Shown here piece after piece: positions 29,677 to 37,737 of a stretch of DNA of 64,000 bases. A program made the translations under genes and the position numbers. This DNA is from Brevundimonas sp. UBA6550 (GTDB lineage: Bacteria; Pseudomonadota; Alphaproteobacteria; Caulobacterales; Caulobacteraceae): the NCBI RefSeq assembly GCF_002434505.1, contig NZ_DJKE01000012.1, positions 320,372-384,371 of the forward strand. The letters are read 5' to 3'. The notes under the pieces were generated by a model that was not told where the DNA came from, did no database searches, and worked only from the letters and a program-made list of their open reading frames with translations. How positions within the stretch are numbered: position 1 is the stretch's first letter; the number at the start of each line of letters is the position of its first letter.

Positions 29677-30122
29677 TGCGGCGTCTCATGAGCGGGCGCG
29701 GGCGCGGCGTCGTCGGCGATTGCGGGGGCGGCCGGCGTCGCAGCGGGGGCGGCGGCAGGTTTGGCGGCGGAGGCGGCCGGCTTCAGGGCGGTCAGTTGAC
29801 CCTCCCCCGCCTGGCGGTGGACGTCGACCGGGGCCATGCCGATCTGGCGCGACAGGGCCTCCAGCCGGGCGGGCTGCTCCAGACGGGCGACCTCGGCGCG
29901 CAGCAGGCGGACGCGCTGGCCGTTCTCGCGGATGTCCTGCTCCAGCTGGGCGATGCGGCTGCTTTCGCGCGCGGCGGCGGCCTTGGCGGCATAGACGGAC
30001 ACGATCATGATCGCGACTAGGGCCACACCGATGATCTCGACCCAGCGCACGCCGCGCACCTTCCAGTCGAACAGACGCTGAAGGGCCGAGCGGGAATAGG
30101 TGAAGAAGGGCGCCGTGGTCAT
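29673..30122 (-). CDS. ftsL: Cell division protein FtsL
   Basis: A 149-residue bitopic protein with a short cytoplasmic N terminus, one membrane helix (about residues 28-46), a periplasmic coiled coil ([22 protein letters not shown] and following) and a conserved-looking [14 protein letters not shown] segment. It ends in an Ala/Pro-rich tail of about 40 residues. FtsL forms a complex with FtsB and FtsQ that activates FtsWI. Sequence conservation is low in this family, but position between rsmH and ftsI, with four-base overlaps to both, is decisive. Confidence 0.9.
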   Translation of the reverse strand: MTTAPFFTYSRSALQRLFDWKVRGVRWVEIIGVALVAIMIVSVYAAKAAAARESSRIAQLEQDIRENGQRVRLLRAEVARLEQPARLEALSRQIGMAPVDVHRQAGEGQLTALKPAASAAKPAAAPAATPAAPAIADDAAPAPAHETPQ

Positions 30123-31084
30123 GCCGCCTTCCCGGAAATCTTGCCCCAGGCCGGGGCGTCGGTGCGGACGGCGGCCCGCAGCTTGGCCGAGCGGGCGCGA
30201 GGATTGATCGAACGCTCTTCGTCGCCCGCCTCGCGCGCACCCTTGAACTGAAGCGTGAAGCTGGGCTTGCGCGGATCGACGGCGATGGGCGCGTGGCGCG
30301 AACCGGCGGGGGCGTTGCCCGTCCGCTCGGTCAGGAAGGCCTTGACGATGCGGTCTTCCAGCGAATGGAAGGTGACGACGGCCAGACGCCCGCCGGGCGC
30401 CAGGGTCGCCTCAGCCGCTTCCAGCCCGCGCTCCAGCTCGCCCAGTTCGTCGTTCACAGCGATGCGCAAGGCCTGGAACACGCGGGTCGCCGGATGGATG
30501 GGCGCGCCGCGACGGCCGCCCAGGGCCTTTTCGACGACCTCGGCCAGATCCAAGGTGCGGGTGAAGGGCTGTTCGACACGGCGGCGCAGGATGGCGGTGG
30601 CGACGCGGCCGGATTGACGCTCCTCGCCATACAGTTTGAAGATGTGGGCCAGCGGCCCGTGGTCCCAGGTGTTGACGATGTCGGCCGCGGTCGCCCCATC
30701 ATCGGACATGCGCATGTCCAGCGGCCCGTCGCGCATGAAGGAAAAGCCGCGCTCGGCCTGATCCAGCTGCATCGAGGAGACGCCGATGTCGAAGACGGCG
30801 CCGTCCAGCTTCGCCTTGCCGCTGTCGGCGAAGGCCTGGGTCAGACCCGAGAAGGGGGTGCGGATCACTTGGAATTGGCCGGGGAAGTCGCTGGCGACGG
30901 CGTCGGCGTGCGGCTGGACCGTCGGGTCGCGATCCAAGGCGATGACCTGGGCGCCGGACTTCAGGATGGCGCGGGTGTAGCCGCCGGCGCCGAAGGTGGC
31001 GTCGATCATCACATCGCCGGGCGCAGGCGCCAGGGCCTCGATCACCTCGGCCAACAATACTGGGGCGTGGGGCGCTTCGGTCAC
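30119..31084 (-). CDS. rsmH: 16S rRNA m4C1402 methyltransferase
   Basis: RsmH (MraW) methylates N4 of C1402 in the ribosomal P site. The 321-residue protein has the SAM-binding [34 protein letters not shown], the DGPLDMRM segment, and [16 protein letters not shown]. The frame is open 35 codons further upstream, but the GTG at 31082-31084 forms a GTGA overlap with the mraZ stop and starts where conserved sequence starts, so I chose it. Confidence 0.96.
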   Translation of the reverse strand: MTEAPHAPVLLAEVIEALAPAPGDVMIDATFGAGGYTRAILKSGAQVIALDRDPTVQPHADAVASDFPGQFQVIRTPFSGLTQAFADSGKAKLDGAVFDIGVSSMQLDQAERGFSFMRDGPLDMRMSDDGATAADIVNTWDHGPLAHIFKLYGEERQSGRVATAILRRRVEQPFTRTLDLAEVVEKALGGRRGAPIHPATRVFQALRIAVNDELGELERGLEAAEATLAPGGRLAVVTFHSLEDRIVKAFLTERTGNAPAGSRHAPIAVDPRKPSFTLQFKGAREAGDEERSINPRARSAKLRAAVRTDAPAWGKISGKAA

Positions 31085-31557
31085 GATCCGCCTCCCGCCA
31101 GCTTCATCTGGGCCTGCAACTTCAGGGCGCCGATCTGGGCCATCCCCGCCTTGGCCAGGGCGCGCTGTTCGGCGCGGCGTGCCGCCCATTTCTCGCGCGA
31201 CCAGATCTGGAAGCGGTCGTTCAGACCGACGATGACGACAGTGTCGTCCAGGCCCGCCTCGGCGCAGAGGCTTTCCGGCAGGGTGATCCGACCGCCGGAA
31301 TCATAGGCCAGGCGCACCTGCTCGCCCATCACCTGCCACTCCAGCGCCGAACGCTCCTCGGAGCCGAACGGCAGGGCCTCGATCATTTCAGCATAGACGG
31401 CGAACAGGCGGTCGCCGCCCGCTTCCAGGCAGTCGGCCTCGATGGAGGGGAAGATGAAGACGCCGCCGGCCGCGCCGTTTTCGACCGTGCGGAAATCGTT
31501 GGGGATCAGGAGACGGCGTTTGCCGTCCAGCTGCTTCTCGTAGGTCGAGAGAAACAC
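31081..31557 (-). CDS. mraZ: Transcriptional regulator MraZ
   Basis: A 158-residue protein with two SpoVT/AbrB-like DNA-binding repeats: the first around [22 protein letters not shown], the second around [21 protein letters not shown], each with the DxxGR-like turn of the family. MraZ binds repeats in front of its own operon and usually represses it. Four TGGG repeats lie about 90 bases upstream. It is the first gene of the long dcw operon read toward lower coordinates. Confidence 0.95.
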   Translation of the reverse strand: MFLSTYEKQLDGKRRLLIPNDFRTVENGAAGGVFIFPSIEADCLEAGGDRLFAVYAEMIEALPFGSEERSALEWQVMGEQVRLAYDSGGRITLPESLCAEAGLDDTVVIVGLNDRFQIWSREKWAARRAEQRALAKAGMAQIGALKLQAQMKLAGGGS

Positions 31558-31643
31558 GCCCTGCCCAATCGGACCCTTCGGCCCGTCCCTAGATGCCTGA
31601 CGAACGCCCGCCGCGCCCGCCTTTCAGCCCCAAATCATGATCT

Positions 31644-31678
31644 TGGGATAGCATGGGACGAAATGGGTCTCAATGGGA
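31644..31678 (-). promoter_or_regulatory. MraZ operator: four TGGG repeats, 10-base period
   Basis: TGGGA, TGGGA, TGGGT and TGGGA start at 31644, 31654, 31664 and 31674, read on the plus strand. Each is separated from the next by exactly five bases. This is the TGGGN-N5 direct-repeat array known to bind MraZ in other bacteria, here with four units. It sits 87 bases upstream of the mraZ start, suitable for control of the whole dcw operon. Confidence 0.85.
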
Positions 31679-31763
31679 TCGAGACCAAGATTTAACCATG
31701 TTTTGACGTGTGGCGAGCCGAACACGCCTATAGACATGGAACATACACAGAACAACCGAAGTA

Positions 31764-31778
31764 TTCACAGCCTGTGAA
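31764..31778. promoter_or_regulatory. Perfect 15-base palindrome, possible operator
   Basis: TTCACAG-C-CTGTGAA is a perfect inverted repeat of 7-base arms in the dcw upstream region. The binding protein is unknown. Confidence 0.4.
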
Positions 31779-31962
31779 GCGTTCTAACCTTCGTTGCGCA
31801 GACAAGAGGTTAACGGCCGCGGGACTGGGCTCAGGCTGCCAGAACGCTGAAATGCGGGGATAATCCGAACACGGACCACGGCGGCGCATAGGGGGTGCGC
31901 CCCCAACACCGCGCCAACGGGCCTGAAACAGGGCCAAGGCCGATAGACCCAAGTAAAAATAT

Positions 31963-32338
31963 GCCAGACGGCCTGTAAGCCGGGTTTTGTTCCGCTCCGG
32001 AGAACGGCGACGATCATTCCTCTGGACCGACCATTGCTGATCGGTTCTCGCGACCTACCCGGACATCTGAGGCGGTGAACCCCGCGAGCGAGCCCGCGCG
32101 ATGTCCCTATTTGGTCTTGCTCCAGGCGGGGCTTGCCATGCCGTCCCTGTTGCCAGGCACGCGGTGGGCTCTTACCCCACCCTTTCACCCTTACCGGCCT
32201 CGCGAGGCCGGAGGTTTGCTTTCTGTGGCGCTATCCCTCGGGTCGCCCCGGGCGGAAGTTATCCGCCGCCTTTTCACCGTGGAGCCCGGACTTTCCTCGA
32301 CGGACGCAAAGTCCGCCGCGACCGCCCAGCCGTCTGGC
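31963..32338 (-). ncRNA. rnpB: RNase P RNA (class A)
   Basis: The minus strand carries the universally conserved 5' segment GAGGAAAGTCCGGGCTCC (complement near 32282-32299) and the 3' segment ACAAAACCCGGCTTACAG that pairs to form P4. The ends can pair as P1: GCCAGACGGC at the 5' end (complement 32329-32338) with GCCGTCTGGC at the 3' end (complement 31963-31972). The length of about 376 bases fits alphaproteobacterial RNase P RNA. Ends are set by the P1 helix and may be off by a few bases. Confidence 0.93.
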
Positions 32339-32414
32339 GCGCGCTAGATGCGCCGCCGCGCCGCCCAGGTCAACCGACGGATGCGGCGGCGAACGAAATG
32401 GGTTATAGTCAGAC

Positions 32415-32612
32415 ATGGCCGAACCCGCCTCGAACATCGTCAGTCAGGAAAGCCCTGAGCGGCGCGAGCGCCGACTGACCTGGGAGCGCGCGCGTATCGC
32501 TGAAGGCGATGCCGACATCGCCGCCGGACGGGTCATTTCCGGCGACGAAGCGCTGGAATGGCTGGATCGCTGGGCCGCCGGCGAAGATCTCGAAGACCCC
32601 AGCCTTAGCTGA
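32415..32612 (+). CDS. Antitoxin-like small protein of a type II module
   Basis: A 65-residue acidic protein whose C-terminal half (GRVISGDEALEWLDRWAAGEDLED) resembles the toxin-binding tail of ParD-like antitoxins, where a G-x-V-x(3)-E-x(3)-WL pattern is common. It ends directly before the toxin start with no gap, the usual order of antitoxin then toxin. I see no clear DNA-binding domain at the N terminus, so autoregulation is not shown. It is divergent from rnpB. Confidence 0.72.
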   Translation: MAEPASNIVSQESPERRERRLTWERARIAEGDADIAAGRVISGDEALEWLDRWAAGEDLEDPSLS

Positions 32613-32909
32613 ATGAAAGGCCCCTATCAGGTTATCTTCACCGCCCGGGCGCGCGGGGATCTGCTCGCGGTGCGGCGCTGGCTGCATCAACCCGGCAGCG
32701 GCCTGAAAGCGCGATTGCGATCCGCCCGCATCACGCGCGCCATTGTCGAACTGCAGTTCACGCCGTTCCGATGGCCTGAGCACGATGTCTCAGGCGTTCG
32801 GGAGCGCCCCATAGAGGGCCATCGCATCCTGTATCGTATCGACGACGGGGGCCGCACCATCTCGATCATCCGCGTCTTCGGCCCCTTCCAGGACCGCTCG
32901 CACGTTTAG
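32613..32909 (+). CDS. ParE/RelE-family toxin
   Basis: A 98-residue protein with the RelE/ParE fold pattern: YQVIFTARARGDLLAVRRWL helix region, a hydrophobic middle, and the C-terminal beta-strands GVRERPIEGHRILYRIDDGGRTISIIRVFGPFQDR. ParE members poison gyrase, RelE members cleave mRNA; the sequence does not settle which. It follows the antitoxin with adjacent stop and start. Its TAG stop overlaps the amidase stop on the other strand by two bases. Confidence 0.82.
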   Translation: MKGPYQVIFTARARGDLLAVRRWLHQPGSGLKARLRSARITRAIVELQFTPFRWPEHDVSGVRERPIEGHRILYRIDDGGRTISIIRVFGPFQDRSHV

Positions 32910-33667
32910 TTCAACACGCCCGTCACGCTTTCGGCGCTGGCGAGTTGGAGCAGGCCGACCAGGCGGGCGCGGGTTTCGCCGTCGGCGACGCCGTCGATGC
33001 GACTGGGGCGCCAGTGACGCTGGAAGGCGCGGACGGCGGTTTCGGCATCCGCGTCATAGTCGCCGCCGGGTTTCAGGCCGTAACCCAGTCGGTGCAGACC
33101 GGCGCGCAGGACGATCACGCCGATGCCCTGATCGCCCTTCTGCAGCAGGCCGCCCAGGGCGTGGATGCGTTCGGGGGCGGGTTCGAACCACAGGCCATGA
33201 CCGACCTCGGCCAGACGCCTCCAAGGGAAGCGTTCGCCGGGATCTTCCTTGCGGTCCGGCGCCAGGTCGGAATGGCCGATGATACGGTTGTCGGGGATCG
33301 TCCAGCGGCTGCGAATGTCGCCAATCAAGGCGATGACCGCCGCGATCTGGGCCTCGGGGAAGTCGCGATAGCCGAACTCATGGCCCGGATTGACGATCTC
33401 TATGCCGATCGAGGCGGCGTTGCAGTCGTCCTCGCCCTGCCAGACGCCGCGACCGGAGTGCCAGGCGCGGCGTTCTTCGGGAACAAGATGAAAGATACGG
33501 CCGTCTTCCTCGACCAGATAATGGGCCGAGACCTTGGCCTCGGGGTCGCGCAGGCGCGCCAGGGCCGCCTCGCCGGTCTTCATGCCGGTATAGTGGAGCA
33601 CCAGCATGTCGGGCGGCGCACGGCGCGCGTCAAAGTTGGGCGAAGGCGCTTCGATGAAGGCGATCAT
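32906..33667 (-). CDS. N-acetylmuramoyl-L-alanine amidase (AmpD-like) with peptidoglycan-binding domain
   Basis: A 253-residue zinc amidase that cuts between MurNAc and L-Ala. The amidase_2 domain shows H25 (VLHYTG), E90 in IGIEIVN, H132 (IGHSDLAP) and D142 in RKEDPGERFPW, which match the AmpD zinc ligands and catalytic residues. The C-terminal part (about residues 185-253) is a PG_binding_1 domain (LHRLGYGLKPGGDYDADAETAVRAFQRH). There is no signal peptide, so it most likely recycles cytoplasmic muropeptides, as AmpD does. Confidence 0.93.
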   Translation of the reverse strand: MIAFIEAPSPNFDARRAPPDMLVLHYTGMKTGEAALARLRDPEAKVSAHYLVEEDGRIFHLVPEERRAWHSGRGVWQGEDDCNAASIGIEIVNPGHEFGYRDFPEAQIAAVIALIGDIRSRWTIPDNRIIGHSDLAPDRKEDPGERFPWRRLAEVGHGLWFEPAPERIHALGGLLQKGDQGIGVIVLRAGLHRLGYGLKPGGDYDADAETAVRAFQRHWRPSRIDGVADGETRARLVGLLQLASAESVTGVLN

Positions 33668-33679
33668 GAAGGCGTCGGC

Positions 33680-34003
33680 TCAGCGGCCGTTGCGTTCCCA
33701 GCCGTAGGCGACCCAGGCGCCGTCCACCTTGTGCGCCTCGATCAGGTCGGGGTCGCCGGCGCGGCGGCGCGGCGTCATGGTGCGACGGGTCCGCATCACC
33801 AGACCGACCAGGAAGACCAGAACCCCGGCGAACAGGGCGATCACCGCTACCGCAGCGGCGGTGAAGACGGCCAAAACCGCGCCCACGGCCATGGCGGCGA
33901 CGGCCGCGATCATGCCGGCGAGCCACATCACCGAGGCGACCAGACCGTTGGGACGGCGGCGGGCGGCGAAACCGATGGTGGCGAGACGTTCAGGCTGGAA
34001 CAT
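33680..34003 (-). CDS. Small membrane protein of unknown function
   Basis: A 107-residue protein with two long hydrophobic Ala/Val-rich segments (about residues 21-48 and 49-70), then a basic stretch RTRRTMTPRRR and a soluble C terminus ending in WVAYGWERNGR. It lies 12 bases upstream of the amidase on the same strand and probably shares its transcript. No family is recognised. Confidence 0.65.
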   Translation of the reverse strand: MFQPERLATIGFAARRRPNGLVASVMWLAGMIAAVAAMAVGAVLAVFTAAAVAVIALFAGVLVFLVGLVMRTRRTMTPRRRAGDPDLIEAHKVDGAWVAYGWERNGR

Positions 34004-34107
34004 GGATCATCCTTTCAGGCGCTCCGGGGAACGCCTGAACCGCAATGTCGGTCCATCGGGCCCCGCGGTCAATGGACTGCGGCGCACGGCCGCGCTGCGA
34101 GGCCCCG

Positions 34108-35886
34108 TCAGAACATCGGCTGGTCGGCCAGGACCACGGCGCCCTGGCTGCGCATCCGGTCGCTGTCGATCCGCTGCATCACCGCCTGGGCCTGGGGATC
34201 GGCCATCACGCCGCCCAGCATGACCAGGGCCTTGGCGGCCTCGGTCTGGACGCCGAACATCTCCGAAATTGCCTGCCACGGCGACTTCTCCTTGGGGAAA
34301 TGCTTGAAGCGCACGGACTGGTCGGCGGGAATCTTGGCCAACTGCTTGGCCTTGGCCACCGCCTCGGTCAGGCCGCCCAGCTGATCCACCAGCCCCAGCG
34401 GCAGGGCCTGGGCGCCGGTCCAGACGCGCCCCTTGGCGATCTCGCGCACCCGTTCGGCCGGCAGTTTGCGGCCCGTGGCGACGCGGCTGATGAAGTCGTC
34501 GTAGATGCGATCCATCTGGCCCGAGAAGGCCGCGCGCTGGCCCGGGGTGAAGCTTTGGCTTGGCGAGAAGGCGTCGGCGTATTCGCCGCCCACCGTCAGG
34601 CCGCGCATGTCCACGCCGAACCGGCCAAGCGCGTCGGCCAGCACGAACTTGCCGCCGAACACGCCGATGGAGCCGGTCAGGGTGGTGGGCTGGGCCACGA
34701 TCCAGTCGGCTTCGGAACTGACCCAATAGCCGCCCGAGGCCGCATAGGCCCCCATCGAGACCACCACCGGCTTGCCGGCCGCGCGCGCCGCGCGCACGGC
34801 GGCCAGGATCTGTTCGGACGCCTCGGGCGAGCCGCCGGGCGAGGAGACGCGGAAGACGATGGCCTTCACGTCCTTGTCCTCGATGGCGTCGTAGATGGCC
34901 TCGGCCGTGTCGTCGGAATGGATGGAGGAGCCGCCGCCGAAGCCGCCCCCGCCGCCCCGGCCGGTGACGATGGCCCCCTCGCCGCCCACGATGGCGATGG
35001 CGTTCCGGCCCGAGCCGGCGCGCTCGCCCTTCTGGCTCAGATATTTGCCGAACTCGACGATTTCGGCGCCCTTGCCGGCGCGGGCCTTGACGGCGATCTC
35101 GGCCTCCTCGACCTGGCCGACCTTGTCGATCAGGCGGTTGGCCAGGGCCTGTTCGGCCGTATAGGGGCCGGCCTCGACCAGGGTCTTCAGCGCCGGGGCC
35201 GTGGTCTTGCGATCCTGGGCGGCGTGGCCCAGGGCGCTGTCGTAGATGGAGGTCATCCAGGCGGTCATGGCCTCGCGGTGCGGGCCGGTGTAGTCGCTCT
35301 GGGTGTATTCGTTGACGGCGTTCTTGTACTCGTAGCGCTGCTCGAACTCGGCCTTCACCCCATATTTCTGGAAGGCGCGGCCCAGGAACAGGCTGTCGGC
35401 CGAGAAGCCCACAGCCTGGAAGCCGGCGGTGTTCTGCATCCACAACTCCGACGCCGAGGCCCCGACCATATAGGTGGACATCACGGCCCCTGAGGGCACG
35501 AAGCCCTGGCTGTGGGCGACGACCGGCTTGCCCGAGGCGCGGAAGCGATGGATGGCCTGGCGCAGTTCGTCGGCGGTGGCGGGGGTCATGCCGCTTTCCG
35601 GCAGGCGGATCAGCACGGCCTTGACGCTGTTGTCGCCCTGCGCCTGCTGCAGGCCGTCGACCACCTGGGTCAGGGCCAGGCTGGAGCCGCCGAAGGCCGC
35701 GAACGGATTGGACGACGGCTGGTCGGTGATTCCGTTGCGCAGATCCAGCTCCAGCACCGTATTGGCCGGGGTCGTCGGCTTGGAGGTCGAGGCGACGGCG
35801 ACCGTCAGCAGGACCACGGGAATGACGACCACGAACAGGATCAACCCGGTGAAGACACCAAGGACCGTCAGGAAGAATTGCTTCAT
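34108..35886 (-). CDS. sppA: Signal peptide peptidase SppA, long form
   Basis: SppA degrades cleaved signal peptides in the inner membrane. The 592-residue length is the long, two-domain (67K) form. It has an N-terminal membrane anchor (about residues 5-32), the general-base Lys K188 in the first domain ([10 protein letters not shown]), and the nucleophile S384 in the second domain ([10 protein letters not shown]), giving the split Ser/Lys dyad of this form. A glycine-rich linker (about residues 308-320) lies just before the second domain. Confidence 0.95.
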   Translation of the reverse strand: MKQFFLTVLGVFTGLILFVVVIPVVLLTVAVASTSKPTTPANTVLELDLRNGITDQPSSNPFAAFGGSSLALTQVVDGLQQAQGDNSVKAVLIRLPESGMTPATADELRQAIHRFRASGKPVVAHSQGFVPSGAVMSTYMVGASASELWMQNTAGFQAVGFSADSLFLGRAFQKYGVKAEFEQRYEYKNAVNEYTQSDYTGPHREAMTAWMTSIYDSALGHAAQDRKTTAPALKTLVEAGPYTAEQALANRLIDKVGQVEEAEIAVKARAGKGAEIVEFGKYLSQKGERAGSGRNAIAIVGGEGAIVTGRGGGGGFGGGSSIHSDDTAEAIYDAIEDKDVKAIVFRVSSPGGSPEASEQILAAVRAARAAGKPVVVSMGAYAASGGYWVSSEADWIVAQPTTLTGSIGVFGGKFVLADALGRFGVDMRGLTVGGEYADAFSPSQSFTPGQRAAFSGQMDRIYDDFISRVATGRKLPAERVREIAKGRVWTGAQALPLGLVDQLGGLTEAVAKAKQLAKIPADQSVRFKHFPKEKSPWQAISEMFGVQTEAAKALVMLGGVMADPQAQAVMQRIDSDRMRSQGAVVLADQPMF

Positions 35887-36099
35887 CGGAGGGAAAACGC
35901 GCGCTCGCAGGCCGGAAATGGCCGGACCAGCATAGGGGGCGCGCCGCCGCCGTCAAATGAAGCTGTCGCAAGACGGGGCCGTCGCGGCCGCTCATGTTGC
36001 GATGCAGCGGCGGCGATTGATGCCGACGGCGGAAATCCCTATATGAGCGGCCTGTCGGCGCGGCCTGAAATCGCGCGTGTATTACGAGGAGACCGCACG

Positions 36100-36456
36100 A
36101 TGCTGGTCACCCTGATGAAGTCCAAGCTGCACCGGGCCACGGTGACCCAGGCCGATCTCGACTACGAGGGGTCGATCGCCATCGACATGGATCTGCTGGA
36201 CGCCGCGGGCATCTATCCGCACGAGCAGGTGGATGTGCTTAACATCACCAATGGCGCGCGCTTCACCACCTACGCCATCGAGGCCCCGCGCGGGTCGCGC
36301 GTCATCGGCGTGAACGGCGCCGCCGCTCGCCTGGTGCAGAAGAACGACAAGGTCATCGTGGTCACCTATGGCCAGATGCCCCAGGAAGAAGCCCGTCAGT
36401 GGAATCCGAACGTGGTGCTGCTGGACGACGCCAACGAGATCAAGCACGCGGGTTGA
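36100..36456 (+). CDS. panD: Aspartate 1-decarboxylase
   Basis: PanD makes beta-alanine from L-aspartate for pantothenate and coenzyme A. The 118-residue pro-enzyme self-cleaves between G24 and S25 ([13 protein letters not shown]) to form the pyruvoyl cofactor; K9 and the FTTYAIE tyrosine are in place. An AGGAGA ribosome-binding site precedes the ATG. It is followed by a palindromic repeat and a terminator. Confidence 0.97.
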   Translation: MLVTLMKSKLHRATVTQADLDYEGSIAIDMDLLDAAGIYPHEQVDVLNITNGARFTTYAIEAPRGSRVIGVNGAAARLVQKNDKVIVVTYGQMPQEEARQWNPNVVLLDDANEIKHAG

Positions 36457-36460
36457 TGCC

Positions 36461-36515
36461 GTCTCCTCCCCATGAAATGGGGAGGGGGAACGCGAAGCGG
36501 TGCAGGGGCTCTTTG
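36461..36515. repeat. Palindromic repeat after panD
   Basis: CTCCCCATGAAATGGGGAG followed by GGGGAACGCGAAGCGGTGC. It matches the right part of 19822-19974 (read on the minus strand) with only a few differences, so it is an interspersed family rather than a gene-specific structure. Confidence 0.75.
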
Positions 36516-36535
36516 CCACCCCACTGACCAATGAA

Positions 36536-36563
36536 AAAGGCCCGCCGTCGCCGGCGGGCCTTT
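36536..36563. terminator. Bidirectional terminator between panD and the SIMPL gene
   Basis: AAAGGCCCGCCG and CGGCGGGCCTTT form a perfect 12-bp stem around a 4-base loop (GTCG would be partly paired). A-run on one side and T-run on the other fit termination of both convergent genes. Confidence 0.88.
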
Positions 36564-36583
36564 CTTCGTTTCGGCCGATGCGA

Positions 36584-37384
36584 TCAGCGGGCGATGTCGT
36601 AAACGCCCGAGATGTCGATCCGCACCGTCAGTTCGCCGGCCGAGACCGGGGTGCTGTCGGCCCGCTCCAACGACACCGCGCGGGCGGCGAACATCGGCAT
36701 CGGCGGCTGGGGCGCATAGCCGCCGCCTTCCGTCAGGTTGCGGATGCCCGACAGTTGGACGTTCAGCGACTGGGCGTACAGCTGGGCCTTGGCCTGCAGA
36801 TTGCGAACGGCCAGCTGGCGCGCCTGGTTCTCGGCCGCCGTGGGGTCCTTCAGGCCGAAGCTGATGCCGTCGATCTGGTTGACGCCGGCGGCGACTACGG
36901 CGTCGGCCGTCGTCCCGACCTTGGTCAGGTCGTTGATGACCACCGTCACACGGTTGACCGCCTGATAGCCGCGCAGCTTGGGCGGCTCGTTCTGCTGATA
37001 GTCATACTGGGCCGACAGATTCAGACCCGAGGTCTGGATGTCGCGTTCGGCGATGCCTGCGCGACGCAGAGCGGCGACAACGCGCGTCATCTGCGTGGCG
37101 TTGTCGCGCATGGCGGCCTGGGCGGTCGGCGCCTCGGTCTGAACGCCGAAGGTGATGGTGGCCATGTCGGGCGCGGCCTTGACCTCGCCATAGGCCGAGA
37201 GGTTCAGCGACGGCGCGGGCTGCATCATGTGCATGGCTCCCATTGACGGTTCGGCGGTCTGGGCCATGGCGCGCGGCGTGGCGGCGGCCATGAAGGCGGC
37301 GGCGGCGACCGCACCGCCCAGGGCCAGCGTCTTCAGCGCGGGCGTGGTCAGGCGGTTGGCGGGGGCCGTCAGGGTGCGGGTCAT
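36584..37384 (-). CDS. SIMPL-domain (DUF541) exported protein
   Basis: A 266-residue protein with a signal peptide (MTRTLTAPANRLTTPAL, hydrophobic ALGGAVAAAAFMAAATP, cut near AMA-QT) and the SIMPL/DUF541 core: LSAYGEVKAAPDMATITFGVQTEA, QTSGLNLSAQYDYQ, and GYQAVNRVTVVINDL. Family members are periplasmic, form oligomers and are linked to oxidative stress, but the molecular role is unclear. The open frame extends 58 codons upstream, yet the signal peptide begins at the ATG 37382-37384, so I chose that start. Confidence 0.88.
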   Translation of the reverse strand: MTRTLTAPANRLTTPALKTLALGGAVAAAAFMAAATPRAMAQTAEPSMGAMHMMQPAPSLNLSAYGEVKAAPDMATITFGVQTEAPTAQAAMRDNATQMTRVVAALRRAGIAERDIQTSGLNLSAQYDYQQNEPPKLRGYQAVNRVTVVINDLTKVGTTADAVVAAGVNQIDGISFGLKDPTAAENQARQLAVRNLQAKAQLYAQSLNVQLSGIRNLTEGGGYAPQPPMPMFAARAVSLERADSTPVSAGELTVRIDISGVYDIAR

Positions 37385-37598
37385 GCGGTTCGTCTCCGTA
37401 TTCGATCCAGAAGCGACGGGGTCGTCGATCCGTTGCAACGACCTTGGCCGTTCTCGCCTGAATGAACGCCCTTCGCGGCTTTGCAGTTTCCGTTCATCTT
37501 CATGAATTCGACGAAAGACGACCTTCTGGCGCGCCGCCGCTTGGCAAGCCGCGCCCACGCCTGCTAGGCGAACCTCCTTCCGCCGAGGCGCGCCTTGG

Positions 37599-37674
37599 GG
37601 GCCTGTAGCTCAATGGTTAGAGCCGACCGCTCATAACGGTCTGGTTGGGGGTTCGAGTCCCTCCGGGCCTACCA
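37599..37674 (+). tRNA. tRNA with CAU anticodon, probably tRNA-Ile2; prophage attachment gene
   Basis: A full cloverleaf of 76 bases ends in an encoded CCA. The anticodon stem GACCG/CGGTC carries loop CTCATAA, anticodon CAT at 37632-37634. Given this anticodon it is a Met or a lysidine-modified Ile2 tRNA; the overall look favours Ile2, but I cannot prove it. The acceptor stem contains G-T pairs at 1:72 and 6:67 and the T stem one G-T pair. The integrase gene starts just after its 3' end, so the 3' half is the likely attachment core. Confidence 0.9.
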
Positions 37675-37676
37675 CC

Positions 37677-37706
37677 CCCTTTGTTTTGGACAGTGAAAAC
37701 AAAGGG
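37677..37706. terminator. Perfect 11-bp hairpin after the tRNA
   Basis: CCCTTTGTTTT and AAAACAAAGGG flank an 8-base loop. The stem is followed by TTTAG on the plus strand. It may terminate the tRNA and, from the other side, the integrase transcript. Confidence 0.7.
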
Positions 37707-37713
37707 TTTAGAC

Positions 37714-37737
37714 GGTTTGACACTCAGGGTTTGACAC
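37714..37737. promoter_or_regulatory. Direct repeats beside the integrase: candidate arm-type sites
   Basis: GGTTTGACAC occurs at 37714-37723 and 37728-37737, 14 bases apart, at the very 3' end of the integrase gene beside the tRNA. Tyrosine integrases bind such repeats in the attachment-site arms. Confidence 0.45.

Larger units (their letters stand above)
31558..31962. other. Intergenic region between mraZ and rnpB (dcw promoter region)
   Basis: No gene is visible in these 405 bases. The part next to mraZ holds the MraZ repeats. A TTTAACC half-site (31691-31697) resembles one half of a CtrA box without a partner. A perfect palindrome lies at 31764-31778. The part next to rnpB is GC-rich and featureless apart from a short A-rich stretch (AAAAAT) that gives U residues just after the rnpB 3' end on the minus strand. 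Confidence 0.6.

Noticed and set aside
31764..31810. A Caulobacter-type SOS box (GTTC-N7-GTTC) near the dcw promoter
   Set aside because: GTTCTAACCTTCGTT has the wrong spacing for the second half-site.
32075..32478. Several small plus-strand frames and one minus-strand frame over 32.1-32.5 kb
   Set aside because: They lie over the RNase P RNA, whose conserved core explains the sequence; the start of the antitoxin at 32415 explains the rest.
33630..33926. A 98-codon minus-strand frame between amidase and membrane protein
   Set aside because: Alternative frame of the 107-residue membrane protein; Arg/Asp/Gly-rich shadow.
37385..37558. A longer start for the SIMPL-domain protein
   Set aside because: The upstream 58 codons would bury the signal peptide; they have no protein-like features.
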